From Gnetum montanum (Eukaryota; Streptophyta; Gnetopsida; Gnetales; Gnetaceae): a stretch of 64,000 nt of DNA. The stretch's first letter is position 1. The number at the start of each line of letters is the position of its first letter. Shown one piece after another: positions 47,531 through 60,365 of the stretch. The notes under the pieces were generated by a model. The model ran no database searches, had not been told where the DNA came from, and saw nothing but the letters and a program-made list of their open reading frames with translations. The translations under genes were made by a program, and so were the position numbers. The stretch spans positions 73,025-137,024 of the forward strand of contig MNCI01004094.1 of NCBI GenBank assembly GCA_015680685.1. Reading direction: 5' to 3'.

Positions 47531-48760
47531 CTACAGTTCTAGATTGACACCCACATGACTATTATTAAGATTAGTTAAACAAGAGATGGAACAAGTAGAA
47601 GGCTGGTGGGTAGATTGGGCAAACTTATTGGAATATTCATAGTATGGTTTGACTTGTTGGATGTTGACAAGGATAAGCTTATGTGGATAGGATGGGCAAT
47701 GGATATGTAAGGCACCAAATGGATAAGTTGTGCATAATGTATGGTCCCTTATAAAGTGTCTGAAATTTAGCTTTTTGGGATAAATGACTAAGATTATAAT
47801 AAAGGACCTTGTCACCTAGCTATATGGTTACATTCCTTATCCATGAATTGTGCCTATGTTTGGAGTAATGCTTATGAAGTTCACTACTCATAAATGCTAC
47901 AAGAAAATTCTCATCTAGAAGATTCAAGTTCATTAGATGTTCCTTTTGGACAAAGCTTAGATTAAGGTTAAGTTCATTAGTAGTAGCTAAAGTGTAAAGC
48001 TCTACCTAGATTGGAAGCATTGGTAACTTACCATAGACTAACTTGTATGGTGTATACCCTATAGGTAGTTTCCAAGATGTCTTATAGGTCCACGGAGCAT
48101 CATTTAAATTAGTACTCCAATCACTTCTAAATTTAGTAATCATCCTAGTAAGTATTTTAGTAATTTCATAGTTAGTGACTTCAGATTGACTATTTTCTTG
48201 GCGATGATATGGTGTTCTTAGCTTATAGTTTGCCCCAAGTTGTTGCATGAGCTTCTTAAAGGTAGCACTAATAAATTGAGTGTCATTGTATGATATAAGC
48301 ATTCTTGGTACTTCAAATCTATTCACCACATGTTGTTGAAAAAGTTTGGTTGTTGTCTTTGCTATAGAGTCTTTTACTGCTACTACCTCTGCCCACTTTG
48401 TACAGTAATCCACAGTCACGATAATATATGCTTTTTCATTTGACAATGGTAGAATGGGCCCCATAAAATTAATTCCCCAAATATCAAAAGGTTCTAGTCG
48501 CTATATCCAATGTTGTGGCCCTTCATATCCAGCCATAATTCCTCCTTCTCTTTTGCATTTTTTGCAAGATTATGCAAAAATGTGGGCATCTTAGAATAAA
48601 GTATGTTAAAGGTAGCCTTCCATTAGTAATTTGAGTGTCTTTTTATGCCCTACGTAGTGCCCACCACATGGAATGCTATAAAACTCTCTATTGGTCACAT
48701 TCTAGCACACACCATCTAGCAAGCCCATTTGCACAAATCTTGTATAGATTATCATTGATT
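47531..48760 (-). pseudogene. Element D integrase (Athila-like)
   Basis: Minus strand from about 48760: CGGHYVGHKKTLKLL, then CKKCKR (H2C2 zinc finger), FDIWGINFMGP (48490-48450), then an open 152-residue stretch 48464-48006 with YCTKWAEVVAVKD, SYNDTQFIS (canonical DNGTQF, first residue changed) and RQENSQSEVTNYEI (E of the D,D-35-E triad). The tail runs to 47531, with a KPYYE segment. The FDxWGIxFMGP form is typical of Athila-lineage integrase. Upstream RT was not found. Confidence 0.75.
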
Positions 48761-50143
48761 TCCATGTATCATTTTGCTTTGTAAAGGAATTACTCACATT
48801 GTTTTCTACTCCATTCAGAAAGAATCTCTTATGTTGTTAAAGAAGTTAGGTACTCTGTGGTCCATGTCTTTTGTGTTTAATCCATAGCCTTTACTATTTT
48901 GGTAAATAGGTCCTTGTCAAGAAATTAGTCTGATAAAGATTGCACTTAATTCTCTTATTGTGATCTGAAAAAAGGATCACTAGAAAACTAATAGATCTAG
49001 TGCAATATCCTCAACCTAGAATCCCCAAGGCCTTTGAAAAAATGGAATTCCAAGTGCCTTGGCTAGTCTGATAAATTAACCAAGGACTTAGGATGATTGC
49101 AAAATGGGGTAATAAAAAATAAAACACTAAAAATGATAATAGATCTGAATGATGCATAGAAAATAAACACATATATTTTGCACAAGAAACCCAAAACTTA
49201 AAAATTTATTTAAGAAATAATAAAGAATAAGTTAAAGAAATTTCTACAAATGATGCCTGAGTGGGTAGTAGCAGGGTTCACTTGGATAGGAGTTTAGGAT
49301 CCATTGAAGCCAACGTAGTCAACTCCACGAGCTAGATATCCTACCACTTTCGATGTTATGGAACCTCCTATGCTACTACTCTAGATTTGTAATGTTGGCT
49401 ATGGTGGGGATTAAGAAGTGTTAAAGATCCAAGCTGCCCAAGTGTCCAACACTAGGAGTTGGAAATCCCAAGAGCGTAGCATGGAGCTTGAAAACTCACA
49501 AATCCCAAAAGGTGATAACAGGGTGGGGGGTGTAATAGATTTATAGTACTTCCATGCTAGGGTTCAAGAAAATGTAATTGTGGGAGATTGTGAGAGCTCT
49601 TGAGTGCTTGAAAAGGCCCTAGTGTGGAATTGCAAAAAGTGTGCAATGGTTGAATATCGTAAAACCTTGAGAAAAATTATTAAATGTCCTAAGAATTGTT
49701 GAACATTCTAAAGATTATGTAACCTATAAATGGTGTTGAAGACTAGTTTTTATAGGTTTTAGTCCATGAATGGGACTGCAAAATGGTTGTGATTGGGTTG
49801 TAATTTGGTTACACAATGGCTACAAATTGGCTACCAAATTGCTACAAATTTCTGCCTCATACAGGTGATATGGATGCCCAAATTTGGAGGGTTACCATAT
49901 ATATTAAGTTCCTTCCACCATGGCCATTTCATTTACTATAAATAGTAATGGGGACATACCTTCTATGCTAGAGATGAATCTTCCACGCTAAGCCTTTTGC
50001 CATCCTTACTGAAGTGGTTGGTCAACATTGGAGTGCATGAAGCGATGAAATTTGGCTTTTTGTGGCTTCGATGTTGGGGGCATGCAGTTTCCATGCTACC
50101 GGGGGGATATCAAGCTGGGGGAAAACACACATCCACTTGCACC

Positions 50144-50144
<1 letters not shown>
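48761..50144. other. No gene seen
   Basis: About 1.4 kb of unassigned repeat DNA. From about 49900 words such as ttccacgctaagc and catgctaccgg resemble the repeated phrases at 53540-54540, so part may belong to an LTR or spacer of element G. Confidence 0.4.
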
Positions 50145-50182
<38 letters not shown>

Positions 50183-50183
50183 N
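50145..50183. other. Poly-C run ending in n (contig join)
   Basis: 38 consecutive C and an n. It has the look of a read-end or gap-filling artefact. Confidence 0.8.
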
Positions 50184-50204
50184 TGGAATATGTGAGATTT
50201 CTCC

Positions 50205-52755
50205 TCATGGATTACAATCTTCACATTTACAATGAAGTTTTACCTTAGGTTGTTCTGTAGGCCCATAGTGCATGGACAAGTTTCTCATGCCATTTGGCTT
50301 ATTGTTGTTGAGCATCTTCTTGAGTAAGTTGATGATGGCTTTGTTGCTAGCTTTTGCTTGTCCATTAGCTTGAGGGTAATAAGGTAACAAGAAAGAATTC
50401 TTAAGGCATAGGTTATGACAGAAATATTTTGTTTCATGGCTACTAAATTGTGGTCCATTATCTGTAACTATGGTCATGGGTATACCAAAATGGGCTATAA
50501 TGTTATCCAAGATGAACTTTCAGACCTGCTTAGATTTAGTCTTCCTTAGGGAAATAGCCTCAAACCACTTTGTAAAGTATTCAATTGTGGTGATGATGAA
50601 GTTATGGCTCGTGGAAGACTTAGGTGTTATAGGTCCAATGATAGCCAACCTCCATTGTTGAAAAAACCACATTATTTGAGTGGTATGTAATTCAATCAAT
50701 GGTACATGTATGAGGTTGCTATATCATTGGCATGTGTCACACCACTTAACCTTCTATAGGTAGTCATCTTTCATATGGGGCCAATAGTAGCCTAACCATA
50801 TAATCTTAGTGGTCATAGTTCTAGGTCCTATATGTCCTCCACAAATACCCTCGTGAACCTCTTGTAAGACTATTTTGGCTTCAATTTTACTTAATCACTT
50901 TAGGAGTATGCATCATAGGATCGTTGACATAATGTGTTATCACCTATGATGACATTTTTCTTTGATCACTTGCGTATGACATCCTTTTTAGTAGTACTCA
51001 AGCCTTGTGAAGATTCACAATGCATAAGGTAAATTTTGATATCCTCATACCACTCATTGGTAGGTGTAGTATGAATAATGACCACAAAGGTATCCTCAAT
51101 GTTCTACATGATGGGAATAGCACAGTTCATAGTTAAGATGGAAAACTTACTAAACACACTTGGCATCAAAATAAGGGCTAACATTGTAATTACATTGACT
51201 ATGACATTCTCATTTCAAGGTATGTGTTGGATATCAACGTCTATGAATTGTTGTAACAATTACTTCCCTAAGTGATAATAAGGTTGTAAGTGCTTGGCTT
51301 TACATGCATAGATTTTAGTTACTTTATTAACCACAAGTTGTGAATCACCTTTGATTATTAAGCACTTGATCCATAGCTCATGGATTACCATCATTTCTTT
51401 GATCAAACCCTCATACTCCATTATGTTATTGGTACATGGGAATTCAAAACGATAGATGAAGGGTTGGATTTCACTAGATAGAAATGTTATGATGGTAGTG
51501 CCACTAGTCCCATGGGCAGTTGAAGCTCAATCAAACTATATGACCACCTCATAATCCTTGAGCATTTGGTTAATGGTGTTAACGTGTTCATCAGGGAACT
51601 TAGGATCTATGGTTGCTTCTTCATCAATAGGTAAAATTGTGAGTTTTATGGCTATAGCTTGATCATTCATTGAGGGTTGAGAGACACAATAAAGGTCAAA
51701 ATTTGCAATTATGGATTTTCATCAAGCTATATGGCTACTTTCATAAATGTTGATGATTATGACTTTGAGTATGTTATCCTTGAAAATAACGTTGACTTGA
51801 CTTCTGAAGAGGTAGTGTCTCAACTTCTTCAAGGAGAAGACCAGTACTAGACAATACTTCTCCACTTCAATGTATTGAGTCTCATGGGCAACTAATGCAT
51901 GGCTAAGCTAATATATTAGCATCTTTGATCCATCATCACATTTTTGATAAAGTAGAGAGGCAATGAATGTATCAGAGATGGCAAGGTAGATGTAAAATGG
52001 TTTACTCTCTTACAAAGGATATACCATTGGTAGTTGTGCCAACTCTTGCTTAAGGTTTTCAAAGGCCTCTTGGCATTGAGTTGTCTACTCATAGTGAATC
52101 CCTTTCTTAAGTAAGTGTTGAATGGGCTGTAATTTATTTGTAAGCCTAGCAATGAACCTACAAATGAACTATAATATGTCTTGCAATACCCAAAGATTTT
52201 TAAGGTTGGTAGGTGCTACTAATTTAGATATGGTCTTAACCTGATTAGGATCGACACATATCCCTACTTTAGACACCAAAAAGCCAAGCATATTACTGGT
52301 CTTGACACCAAGACAAATTTCTTAAAATTGAGCCTAAGCTCATACTTGAGGCATCAATTAAGGATAAGATCTAGGTCATTAGCATGGTCACTAGTTGCTT
52401 TGGAATTAATGGCAATGTCATCTATCTAATCATTAAGCAAACCTATCATGTCATCATTTAAGGCCTTAATGTTTCTTTGTAGGATGTTGGTGATGTCTTG
52501 AGCCTATTGAGGTTGTAGTGAAGAACTTAGTTTAATGGTTTTCTCCATACTACTATGTGTTGTGACAAGAACTTCAACTAGAGAGTCTTTGGTTATGTCA
52601 CTTACCTCTAAGTTAAGGGTTTTGACTAGGTTTTTAAGCCATTCTAAATGTTTCTCTATTGAGGCTACATGATTAACAAAACTCTCAGGCTCAAGATCTA
52701 GGCAATCAAGGTTCATACACCATTCAACATCACCATGAGGTCCATGTAGATACAA
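50205..52755 (-). pseudogene. Element G pol (Tat type, decayed)
   Basis: Minus strand, in order: LQPQ-leader and a short RT start (52755-52440), then directly the RT YxDD box as IDDIAINSK (about 52410), LDLILN.CLKYELRLN, Ty3-type RNase H (QPIQHLLKKG / FYIYLAISD region, 52150-51920), second RNase H and linker (51900-51000, patchy), zinc-finger region, and integrase core at 50510-50205 with FGIPMTIVTDNGPQFSS and YYPQANGQAKASNK. About 560 bp of RT, including the fingers, is missing between the leader and YxDD. Here the TDNG Asp and NGQ..-region are well preserved. Confidence 0.75.
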
Positions 52756-53867
52756 AGGAAAAATGATTTGCTCTTAGGTACTCATACTTTGATCTTGCAT
52801 GTCAACCAAAAGAAAATTAAGTGGCACCTAGGTAAAGATGAATAAATAATGCTAAAAATGATAGAATTGTATGAATACATGTTAATCTAATGGAAATTAA
52901 GTCATCCAAGACTATAAGTAAGGCAAAAGGAAGTAAAGAAAGTGTAATAAGGGTCAAATAAAGTTTAAATAAGGGAAAAATATAGGGAGTATGAGAGATA
53001 AGGGCACAAATGGTCAAAAAAGGTCATGATTTTACTAGTTTAAGGCCATAGTGGGCCATGATTCCAATTTAAGGCCATAGCAGACCATGGTCACATGGTG
53101 TTAAATGTTGGTTAGAAAAGGTCAAAATCCACTATTTGGTACTAATCAAATGCTAAAAAAAGGTAAATAAGGCTATAATAAGGTAAATATAGAACATTTA
53201 AGGTTGTATATAGGCCATAGAAGATCAACAAGATCACCAATGTACCACAAGTCCAAAAACAAGTTCAAACACTATGTAATTAAGTAAAGATCAAGAAAAA
53301 TAGGTTACATAATGGTGAAATTTGGCTAAAATAAGTCAAAAGGGTTTAGATTTTACCAATTTTAATCCTTAGCAAGTCATGGTGTAGGGCTACAAGGCTG
53401 TTGGGCAAGTTTTGGCATCAGTTAGGCAATGCAAGGCTAGATCCATCAAAATTGGGCACTCTAAAGGGCTATAAAGGTCAAAAAGTAGGATCAAGTTTGA
53501 GTTGTTTCATATGACTTCTAGACATTTGGTGACTTCTAGAAGTCAAACTACATGCAAACTCTAATATTTTTGGCTTTCCCCTTCCATGCACATTGAGAGT
53601 AGGATGCTCAACATGGATGAAGTCCTTTCCAATGTGGAAGAACCTTAGGAAATTTATTTTTGTTGATTTTTAACATTTTATTAGCTTCTAGAGAGATTGT
53701 GAAGGTTCTAGTGCTAGTCTGAGATAATTTGATGTTTTTTTCTTATTCCTAGGATTTTTCATTGGCCTTTTTAGCTTCATCCTCCTATTTTCCATGCTAA
53801 GCAACATGGAAGAGGTCTCCCCCAATGTGGAAGAACCCAAAAAGTTAGATCTAGGCTAATTAAACAC
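52756..53867 (-). other. Element G spacer with taaggcc-type array
   Basis: 53030-53110 holds two to three units of agtttaaggccatagtgggccatg type, the same wording as the taaact arrays of B and F, in the position expected before pol. From about 53540 the phrase catgctaagcaacatggaag recurs. Confidence 0.5.
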
Positions 53868-54114
53868 NNNNNNNNNNNNNNNNNNNNNNNNNNNNNNNNN
53901 NNNNNNNNNNNNNNNNNNNNNNNNNNNNNNNNNNNNNNNNNNNNNNNNNNNNNNNNNNNNNNNNNNNNNNNNNNNNNNNNNNNNNNNNNNNNNNNNNNNN
54001 NNNNNNNNNNNNNNNNNNNNNNNNNNNNNNNNNNNNNNNNNNNNNNNNNNNNNNNNNNNNNNNNNNNNNNNNNNNNNNNNNNNNNNNNNNNNNNNNNNNN
54101 NNNNNNNNNNNNNN
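53868..54114. other. Assembly gap (247 n)
   Basis: Run of n. Confidence 0.99.
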
Positions 54115-55149
54115 AAAAGGTTTCAGCAGGGTCTAGGGGTCACTAGGCTTTGAGAAATGTCTACTAGGTAATCAATTTAGGTCATTTTGGCTTCTTCCCA
54201 TCTATCCACACTGGATATGAGATGCTCAACATGGGTGAAGCCTCCCTCAATGTGGAACTACCAAATCCCATGGTTTCAACCAATCTAAGCCAATTTTGAC
54301 TAGGTTTGGTGAGTTTTGAGGCTGCTAAGGATGCTTGGAGGGATTCCAACTCATGTGGGCCTACTTTGGAGATCAAACTCAGGCTAGATAGATGTTTGGG
54401 GATAAGAATGGATGTTACCCCTCTTCTTCCATGTTGGGTAGTGTTNACCTAGATAGATGTTTGGGGATAAGAATGGATGTTACCCCTCTTCTTCCATGCT
54501 GGGCAGTGTTGCCCTAGCATGGAACTACAAATTGTCTAGATTCACTGATGTCCAACCTCCTTTTGGGACTCCAAGTTTGAAAAGGTAGGTTGTAACTACT
54601 AAAAATGCTAAAATAATTATGTTTCAATGGTTTTGTGAAATGGGAGGTATGTATACACACTAGACATGATATTTCTAGCATGAATGCATGGGGGTTAAGG
54701 TTTGGTTATTGTTCTAAGTGTCAAAAGTGATAAAAAATCAGCATTCATGTAGTTTTTTAGTTAAGAGGGAAGGCATATGGTGGGGCCCACAACCAAAAAA
54801 TTTTAAATTTTAAAATTTTAGGTTAACTCCCACCAATCTTAGTGTGGAAGGGACTTTTACCCACTTGCACTTCAGTGCACTTGGAGTTATGATGCACTAA
54901 ATGAGAAACTTGAGTTTAATGGTGGGTGTTTAGGTTTTTCTTAAGTCCTTAATGCCAAATTTCACAAGTTTTCAATCACAATTGTCATTCTACATCAATA
55001 GTGCATTGGAGGAAAGCTCTGGTAGATATTTGTATTGTAGAGACAAACTATCTTCATCATGGGAGCATTCATTCCTTCCTGCACACAGCGTAGAACTCTT
55101 GTTTTTCACAAATTCTAACTACTCCCAACATTAAGCCTATCAAAGTGCC
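54115..55149. other. Spacer upstream of the element G antisense gene
   Basis: Contains repeated ttccatgctgggcagtgttg-type phrases and a 62-bp flank duplication around a single n at 54446 (54384-54445 and 54449-54510), probably a failed contig overlap. No gene seen. Confidence 0.5.
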
Positions 55150-57823
55150 CAAATAGTGTGGAGGGAAGAGTTGGAATCCAAAGATCCAAAGGGTAGATGA
55201 GCATGAGAGGGATTTGTAAGGACTACCTAGGCCTATCTCCATCAAGGTCTCATGTATTGCTACCTCAAGATAGGTAGTTCTACCCATTTTTGCTTTTATT
55301 TCTAGCTATTTTTCATGTTCTTCTTGCCATGCGTGAGGCCATTTTTCTTAGATCTATGTTAACAAAGGTGGTAAAATGAAATTTTGACAAAACCCCACCT
55401 CTTATTTTTACCATTTTTACGTAGATCTATGGTAATTTTGTTGTTCTAGCCTTAGCAGATTTGATTTTTGAGCTTAGGCTAGTTGTTTTCATGTTTTTTC
55501 CCAAATTTTGGGGGTATGGCTATTTTTCTTAGATCTAGATTGAAAGATTCATTAAAATTAAATTTCAACACAATACTGCCCTCTTATTTTGGCGTTTTTT
55601 CTAATGGGTATCAATTGTTTTGGCTATTTTGGCTATGTTTTTATGGCTATGCTAAGTTGGATTTTAGCTTTTTAACTTTTTATATGAAAAAAGCAGGCAA
55701 CATTGTGTATTTTTTTTCAAGAAAAATGGCTTCATATTTTCAAAATTTGATATTATGAGTTTGTGGCCCTCTATTTAAGCTTTCCAATGGCTATTATCTC
55801 GTTTGATTTGGCTTTGGAATGATTAAGCTATGTCATTTAGTTAGGTTTTTATGTCGTTTTAAGATTTTCATGTACATTCACAAATTTTTTCTAAGCAAAC
55901 AACAAAATTTTTGGCTGTTCTTTTGTTATGGCTAGGTGGGTTTTGTTTTTAGCTTTCCAATGGAGGTAAAATCACTCCTATTGGCCTTGTAATGAATTTT
56001 TTATTAAACCTATGTCAAAAGGAATTTTGTGTCATTTTTAGATTTTTGTCCAAATTGGTGAATTTTTTCTAACTAAATGGCAAAGGTTTTGAATTTTTGG
56101 TAAGAATGGATGTGTAGGATTAATTCAATCTTTCAAATAGTAGTGGAATCACTCCATTTGGAGCTCAAACAAATTTTTGGCAAATTTTTTACCAACCCTA
56201 TGCAAAAGGGAGTTAATGGTGACAACTATGGTTTAGTTAACTTTGCCTATGTTTCAGGTAAAAAATGTCATGTATCTTTGGTTGTAATATCATGGTTGTA
56301 AAGCTTGTGATTTCAAGATTCTTTCCATGGTGGATTAATTGAAATCATAGCTAAAATGGAGCTTTAATAAATTTTTGGTTATGGCTATGTGAACAAGGCA
56401 AAACTATGGTTGTAGCACCTTTTCACTTTTGGGGATGGACATGATTAATATGCGTAGCTTTTCTTATCGACATGTAAAACTTATGTTTTAAATTTTTTAA
56501 AAGAAAATCAAAGGCTTTTACTATTTTTATAAAGCTTTTTTACTATGGCTATATGCTTTTTTTAAATTTTAATGCTTTTTTCTAAGTTTAGACATGGTTT
56601 AGACTAAGGCTTAATTTTGGGTTATGAAGTTTCAGCTATGAAGAAAAAAGCTATAAAAGGTTATAATAATGCTTTTTTGTAGAATTTCTTATGCCAGCTT
56701 AGATAAACACCTTAGAGCTTTTTATAGAGGCTAATTTCACCTTCAACTAAGATGTTTTTCAACTTGTTAAGAAATTCTTATTGGTCATAATATTTTTTCT
56801 TTACTTCATGTAGGGTTTACTTGAAGTCCATCATCATCATTTTGGAGTTGGTGGATATTCTATGCTACATTGGTCATCTCAAGACCAATACCCCTATCCC
56901 TAACATGCCTCTGGGGAAGTTTTCATTATGGTTCCAACCTAGGACAAGGGAATATCTTGCCTACATTCTATAGAACTTTAGTGTGATGTTGTGGTCACAC
57001 TTTTTTGAAAATGTGGTTGGGGCCATAATGGATACCTTACTGCCTCAAGCATCTATCTTGATTGTCAAGTTTATTATTGAAAATCTACCTCTTAAGATGG
57101 CAGGGAAAACAACAAATGCTATAAGTCCATGTGACCTCACAAAGATCTAGACCATGCCACAGTATAGTCAATATAATGTTGACAATACCCTTATGATAGT
57201 GCATAGAGCCCATACATTATTCCAGAACCTGCTTGACACCATGTATCATCTACATGGGTAAGCATGGTTATGGTAGTGTTTTTATGTTTTTTGGCTTTAT
57301 TGGCTAAACTATCTTTCCTAACTCCATTGGTTCCATGAACTTCTTGAAGGCACCAAGTCAATGAGCAAGGCTTGATCATTAAGGATCAAGCCTTGGCAAT
57401 AGTTCGAACTATGCCTAGATGAATTCACTAAGGGGCCCCAAATTAGAATTGTTATGCATCAATAGTTAAGAGGGGATTTTAATGCATACTCTACAAGGTT
57501 CAATCTTCTATAAAAGAAGTGTAAGGATGAAAAGATGATGCACAACTAGTGGGTAGACTCCAATGACTCCATGGATTAGACCTTTGTAGTTGGAACCTCC
57601 ACTGAAACCACACCGAAGAAGAAGAAGAAAGGTAAACATAAAGACTATAGCTTCTAAAACTCTAAGTGTTCTATTACTTTGACTAGTTGTTAAACTTGCT
57701 TATGTTGATGCTAAACTTTGGTTGTTACTTTGTAGGACCTTCTACCTTTGCTAATGTCACCATACCACTTTTAGGAGCACATCATGAGGATACCCTCATC
57801 CTGAAGTTTGGTGTGGTGATACT
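55150..57823 (+). pseudogene. Second copy of the antisense gene, in element G (exons 1-4, cut by F)
   Basis: Plus strand, opposite to G pol. Exon 2: acceptor cttcatgtag, 56814-57257 (444 nt), donor CATGG|GTAAGC, phase 2 at both ends as in B. Exon 3: 57350-57631 (282 nt), acceptor ttcttgaag, donor AAAG|GTAAAC; its start HQVNEQG...IKDQALA parallels PQVDKDG...SDDGLA of B. Exon 4: acceptor actttgtag, from 57736 (TIPLLG...LKFGVV), truncated at 57823 by the LTR of F. Candidate exon 1 about 55150-55273 shares cctaggcct and a GTAG donor with B. Several in-frame stops (two in exon 2, more in exon 3). Intron 1 (about 1.5 kb) lacks the 40-bp minisatellite. Confidence 0.7.
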
Positions 57824-60365
57824 TGTACTGTCCGAAATCATCGATGCAAGGCTGGAATGAAACGAACACTGAGAGACCCTCAGAAGAAATACAGAAGATC
57901 CTACCTTCGCTTGAGGGCAAACTAGAATGGACAAAGGTAGAGTGCCTTGAATGGTCCGCACGCAGATCAAACGAGGACTTCCCCAATGTACACACTTTGC
58001 AATGCGTTGGTTTATACGTAAACGATGCACATTAAATGTAAACCATAATGTAAATAGGCACAATAACGTAAACGGGAATGTAAACGTAAATTGGAAAAAT
58101 AAAGAAAAATGCAGTAAATCTGGGTGAAATGTAAACTATTTTGTATTGAAAGAAAATGATTACAATGTGCATAGGTCAGAACGTAGTTGTGGATTGATGA
58201 CAAGGCGAACGATTAACCCCGGTTGATGATGACGGGTGCTGGAAGATGCAGGTTTTTGGTTGCAAGGAAATGCAATGTCTAAGTTTGATGCCCAACGTAC
58301 AAAGGTTGATGCCCAACATATAGAGGTTGATGCTCAGATTTGCTAAGTGTCCAAGATTCAATTTTTGTGTCTGTTTGTAAAAATTTCCAACCCTGGTGTA
58401 GTGAAAAATTAGGGTTTTTTATAAGATCTTGGGCGTTAGATTTGGATCTGGAAGGAGATGAGTGGTTGCGAGGTGAGAAAAATTTGGATCAGGAGACAGG
58501 TGGTGTTGACCGAATGCAGGATACGTTACAATTGTACAGCATGTAGCGTACACGTTGGCGTATGAATGCCCAACGTATAGGCTTGGAACACTCAAAAAAC
58601 TTAAAAATTTACAAAAGAATTTGTATGTTACAACAAGAATAATGTCTCTGGCTTCTGGATCCATGCTCTGGCCTACTATTTTTGGCTTCAGCATGTCTTG
58701 AAATGCTCGAACATGTGTTGTCATTTGCGTACAGCATATGAGATTGGGCGTCTAGCGTGTGTACGCTGGCGTATACGCTCCATAGGCTGGCCAGCGTATG
58801 GACCATAAATGATGCAATTTGGATCAAATTTTGACGTCCAAAGATAATTTTGACTATAGATCTACATGCCTCATGTCCTAAGGGTACTTTATGTTGAATT
58901 TGAGCTGATTTTACCCTAATTTGGTGCTTTTTTTAAGGACTTTGTGGGGTTCATGCTGGGTTGTATGTTGGCCAGTGTCAACCTTGGTGTACACCTCATG
59001 AACTGCCATGTTGGATGTCTGACTCTGTACACTGGTGCTTGTCCCTTGATGCCTGAGTGCTTTTGATCCTCTAGGGTGTCCAAATGTCGATTTTGACTTC
59101 ATTTTGATGTAGTTTCGGGCATGTTTTAGTGGTTTACGCTGAGCTATACACTAGCCAGCGTATACCAAGGTGTGCTCAGCGTAAACAGGTGAAAATGGCT
59201 CGTTGGAATCCCAAAACAGAATTTTTTGAAGCCTATGACCTTGTACGATTATTTCCCATGTCTTGAGGATAAATTCTAGATTGAAAACTTGCCCAAAAGT
59301 TCCTAATTTTCCCCATTCATGGTGGTGTACGCTGGGCTATACGTTGGCCAGCGTATACCAAGGTGTGCTCAGCGTATACACATGAAAATGCATCATTTCG
59401 AGGTAAAAAATTGATCTTCAGGAGCCAATGATGATGCTCAATAGTTGTCCTACCTCTAGGAGTCTATTTGATGTGAAAATATTGCTCTGTGATGCCTATT
59501 TTGGGCCCTTTTTGATGGTATATGTTGGGCTATACGCTGGCCAGCGTATACCAAGGTGTACTTAGCGTATACACATGAAAATGCATCATTTCGAGGTGAA
59601 AACTTAATCTTCCAGAGCCTCTGATGATGCTCAATAGTTTTCCTATCTCCAGGAGTTGATTTGATGTGAAAATCTTGCATGGTGATGCCTTTTTAAGGCC
59701 CTTTTCGATGGTATATGCTGGGCTATACACTGCCTAGCGTATACCAAGGTGTGCTCAGCGTATACACATGAAAATGCATCATTTTGAGGTGAAAACATAA
59801 TATTTAGGAGCCAATGATGATGCTCAATAGTTTTCCTACCTCCAGGAGTCAATTTGATATGAAAATCTTACTCTGTGATGCCTGTTTTGGGCCCTTTTTG
59901 ATGGTATACGCTGGGCTATACATTAGCCAACGTATACCAAGGTGTGCTCAACGTATACACATGAAAATGCATAATTTAGGACCCAAAATTGCATTTTTAG
60001 GAGGTTGGGAGCTACTGGGGACCTTGGGGAAGGTCATGGGGGGTTTAGACACTCAATTCTAGCATGTTTTGACTCATTTTTGGGGCCCAAAAGTTGCCAT
60101 ACGCTGGTCTGTACGCTGGCCAACGTACAGCCTAGCGTGAACAGAGTACACTTGGTCGAAACCAAGTATTTTGAACCCAAAACTTGAAATTCCTAATTCC
60201 AGATGCTGATGTAGTCACCTGTGGGTCCCAAGAAACTTTTTCCTCTTCAATTATGCTTCATCCGATGCTTTGTTGATGCTCTAGATCTTGGTCATGCTAG
60301 AGATCATCATGACTTAGCTCTATTTTCTATCTGAAAGTGCTAGCCAAAATCTTATGGTGTTTTCA
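57824..60365 (-). repeat. 3' LTR of element F
   Basis: 2542 bp on the minus strand, TGAAAACAC...GGACAGTACA. The U5 end (57824-58000) is clearly homologous to the U5 of B. U3 is expanded by 193-bp tandem units (about 59050-60130). TSD on this side would be the five bases before 57824; the other side is outside the window. Confidence 0.88.
59050..60130 (-). repeat. 193-bp tandem repeat with palindrome in the F LTR
   Basis: Units carry the palindrome TATACGCTGGCCAGCGTATA or variants at 59145, 59338, 59531 (perfect), 59724 and 59917, always 193 bp apart, and a sixth weaker one near 60111. The remainder of each unit (catgaaaatgcatcatttcg, gatgatgctcaatag) is well conserved. Several frames of 60-80 residues inside are by-products. 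Confidence 0.9.

Noticed and set aside
50145-50182. Poly-C as a biological G-quadruplex or i-motif site
   Set aside because: Pure 38-C run directly before an n is best explained as a sequencing or assembly artefact.
59050-60130. 193-bp repeats as a CRISPR array or satellite
   Set aside because: Inside an LTR of a plant retrotransposon; units are contiguous with no variable spacers, and no cas-like gene exists here.
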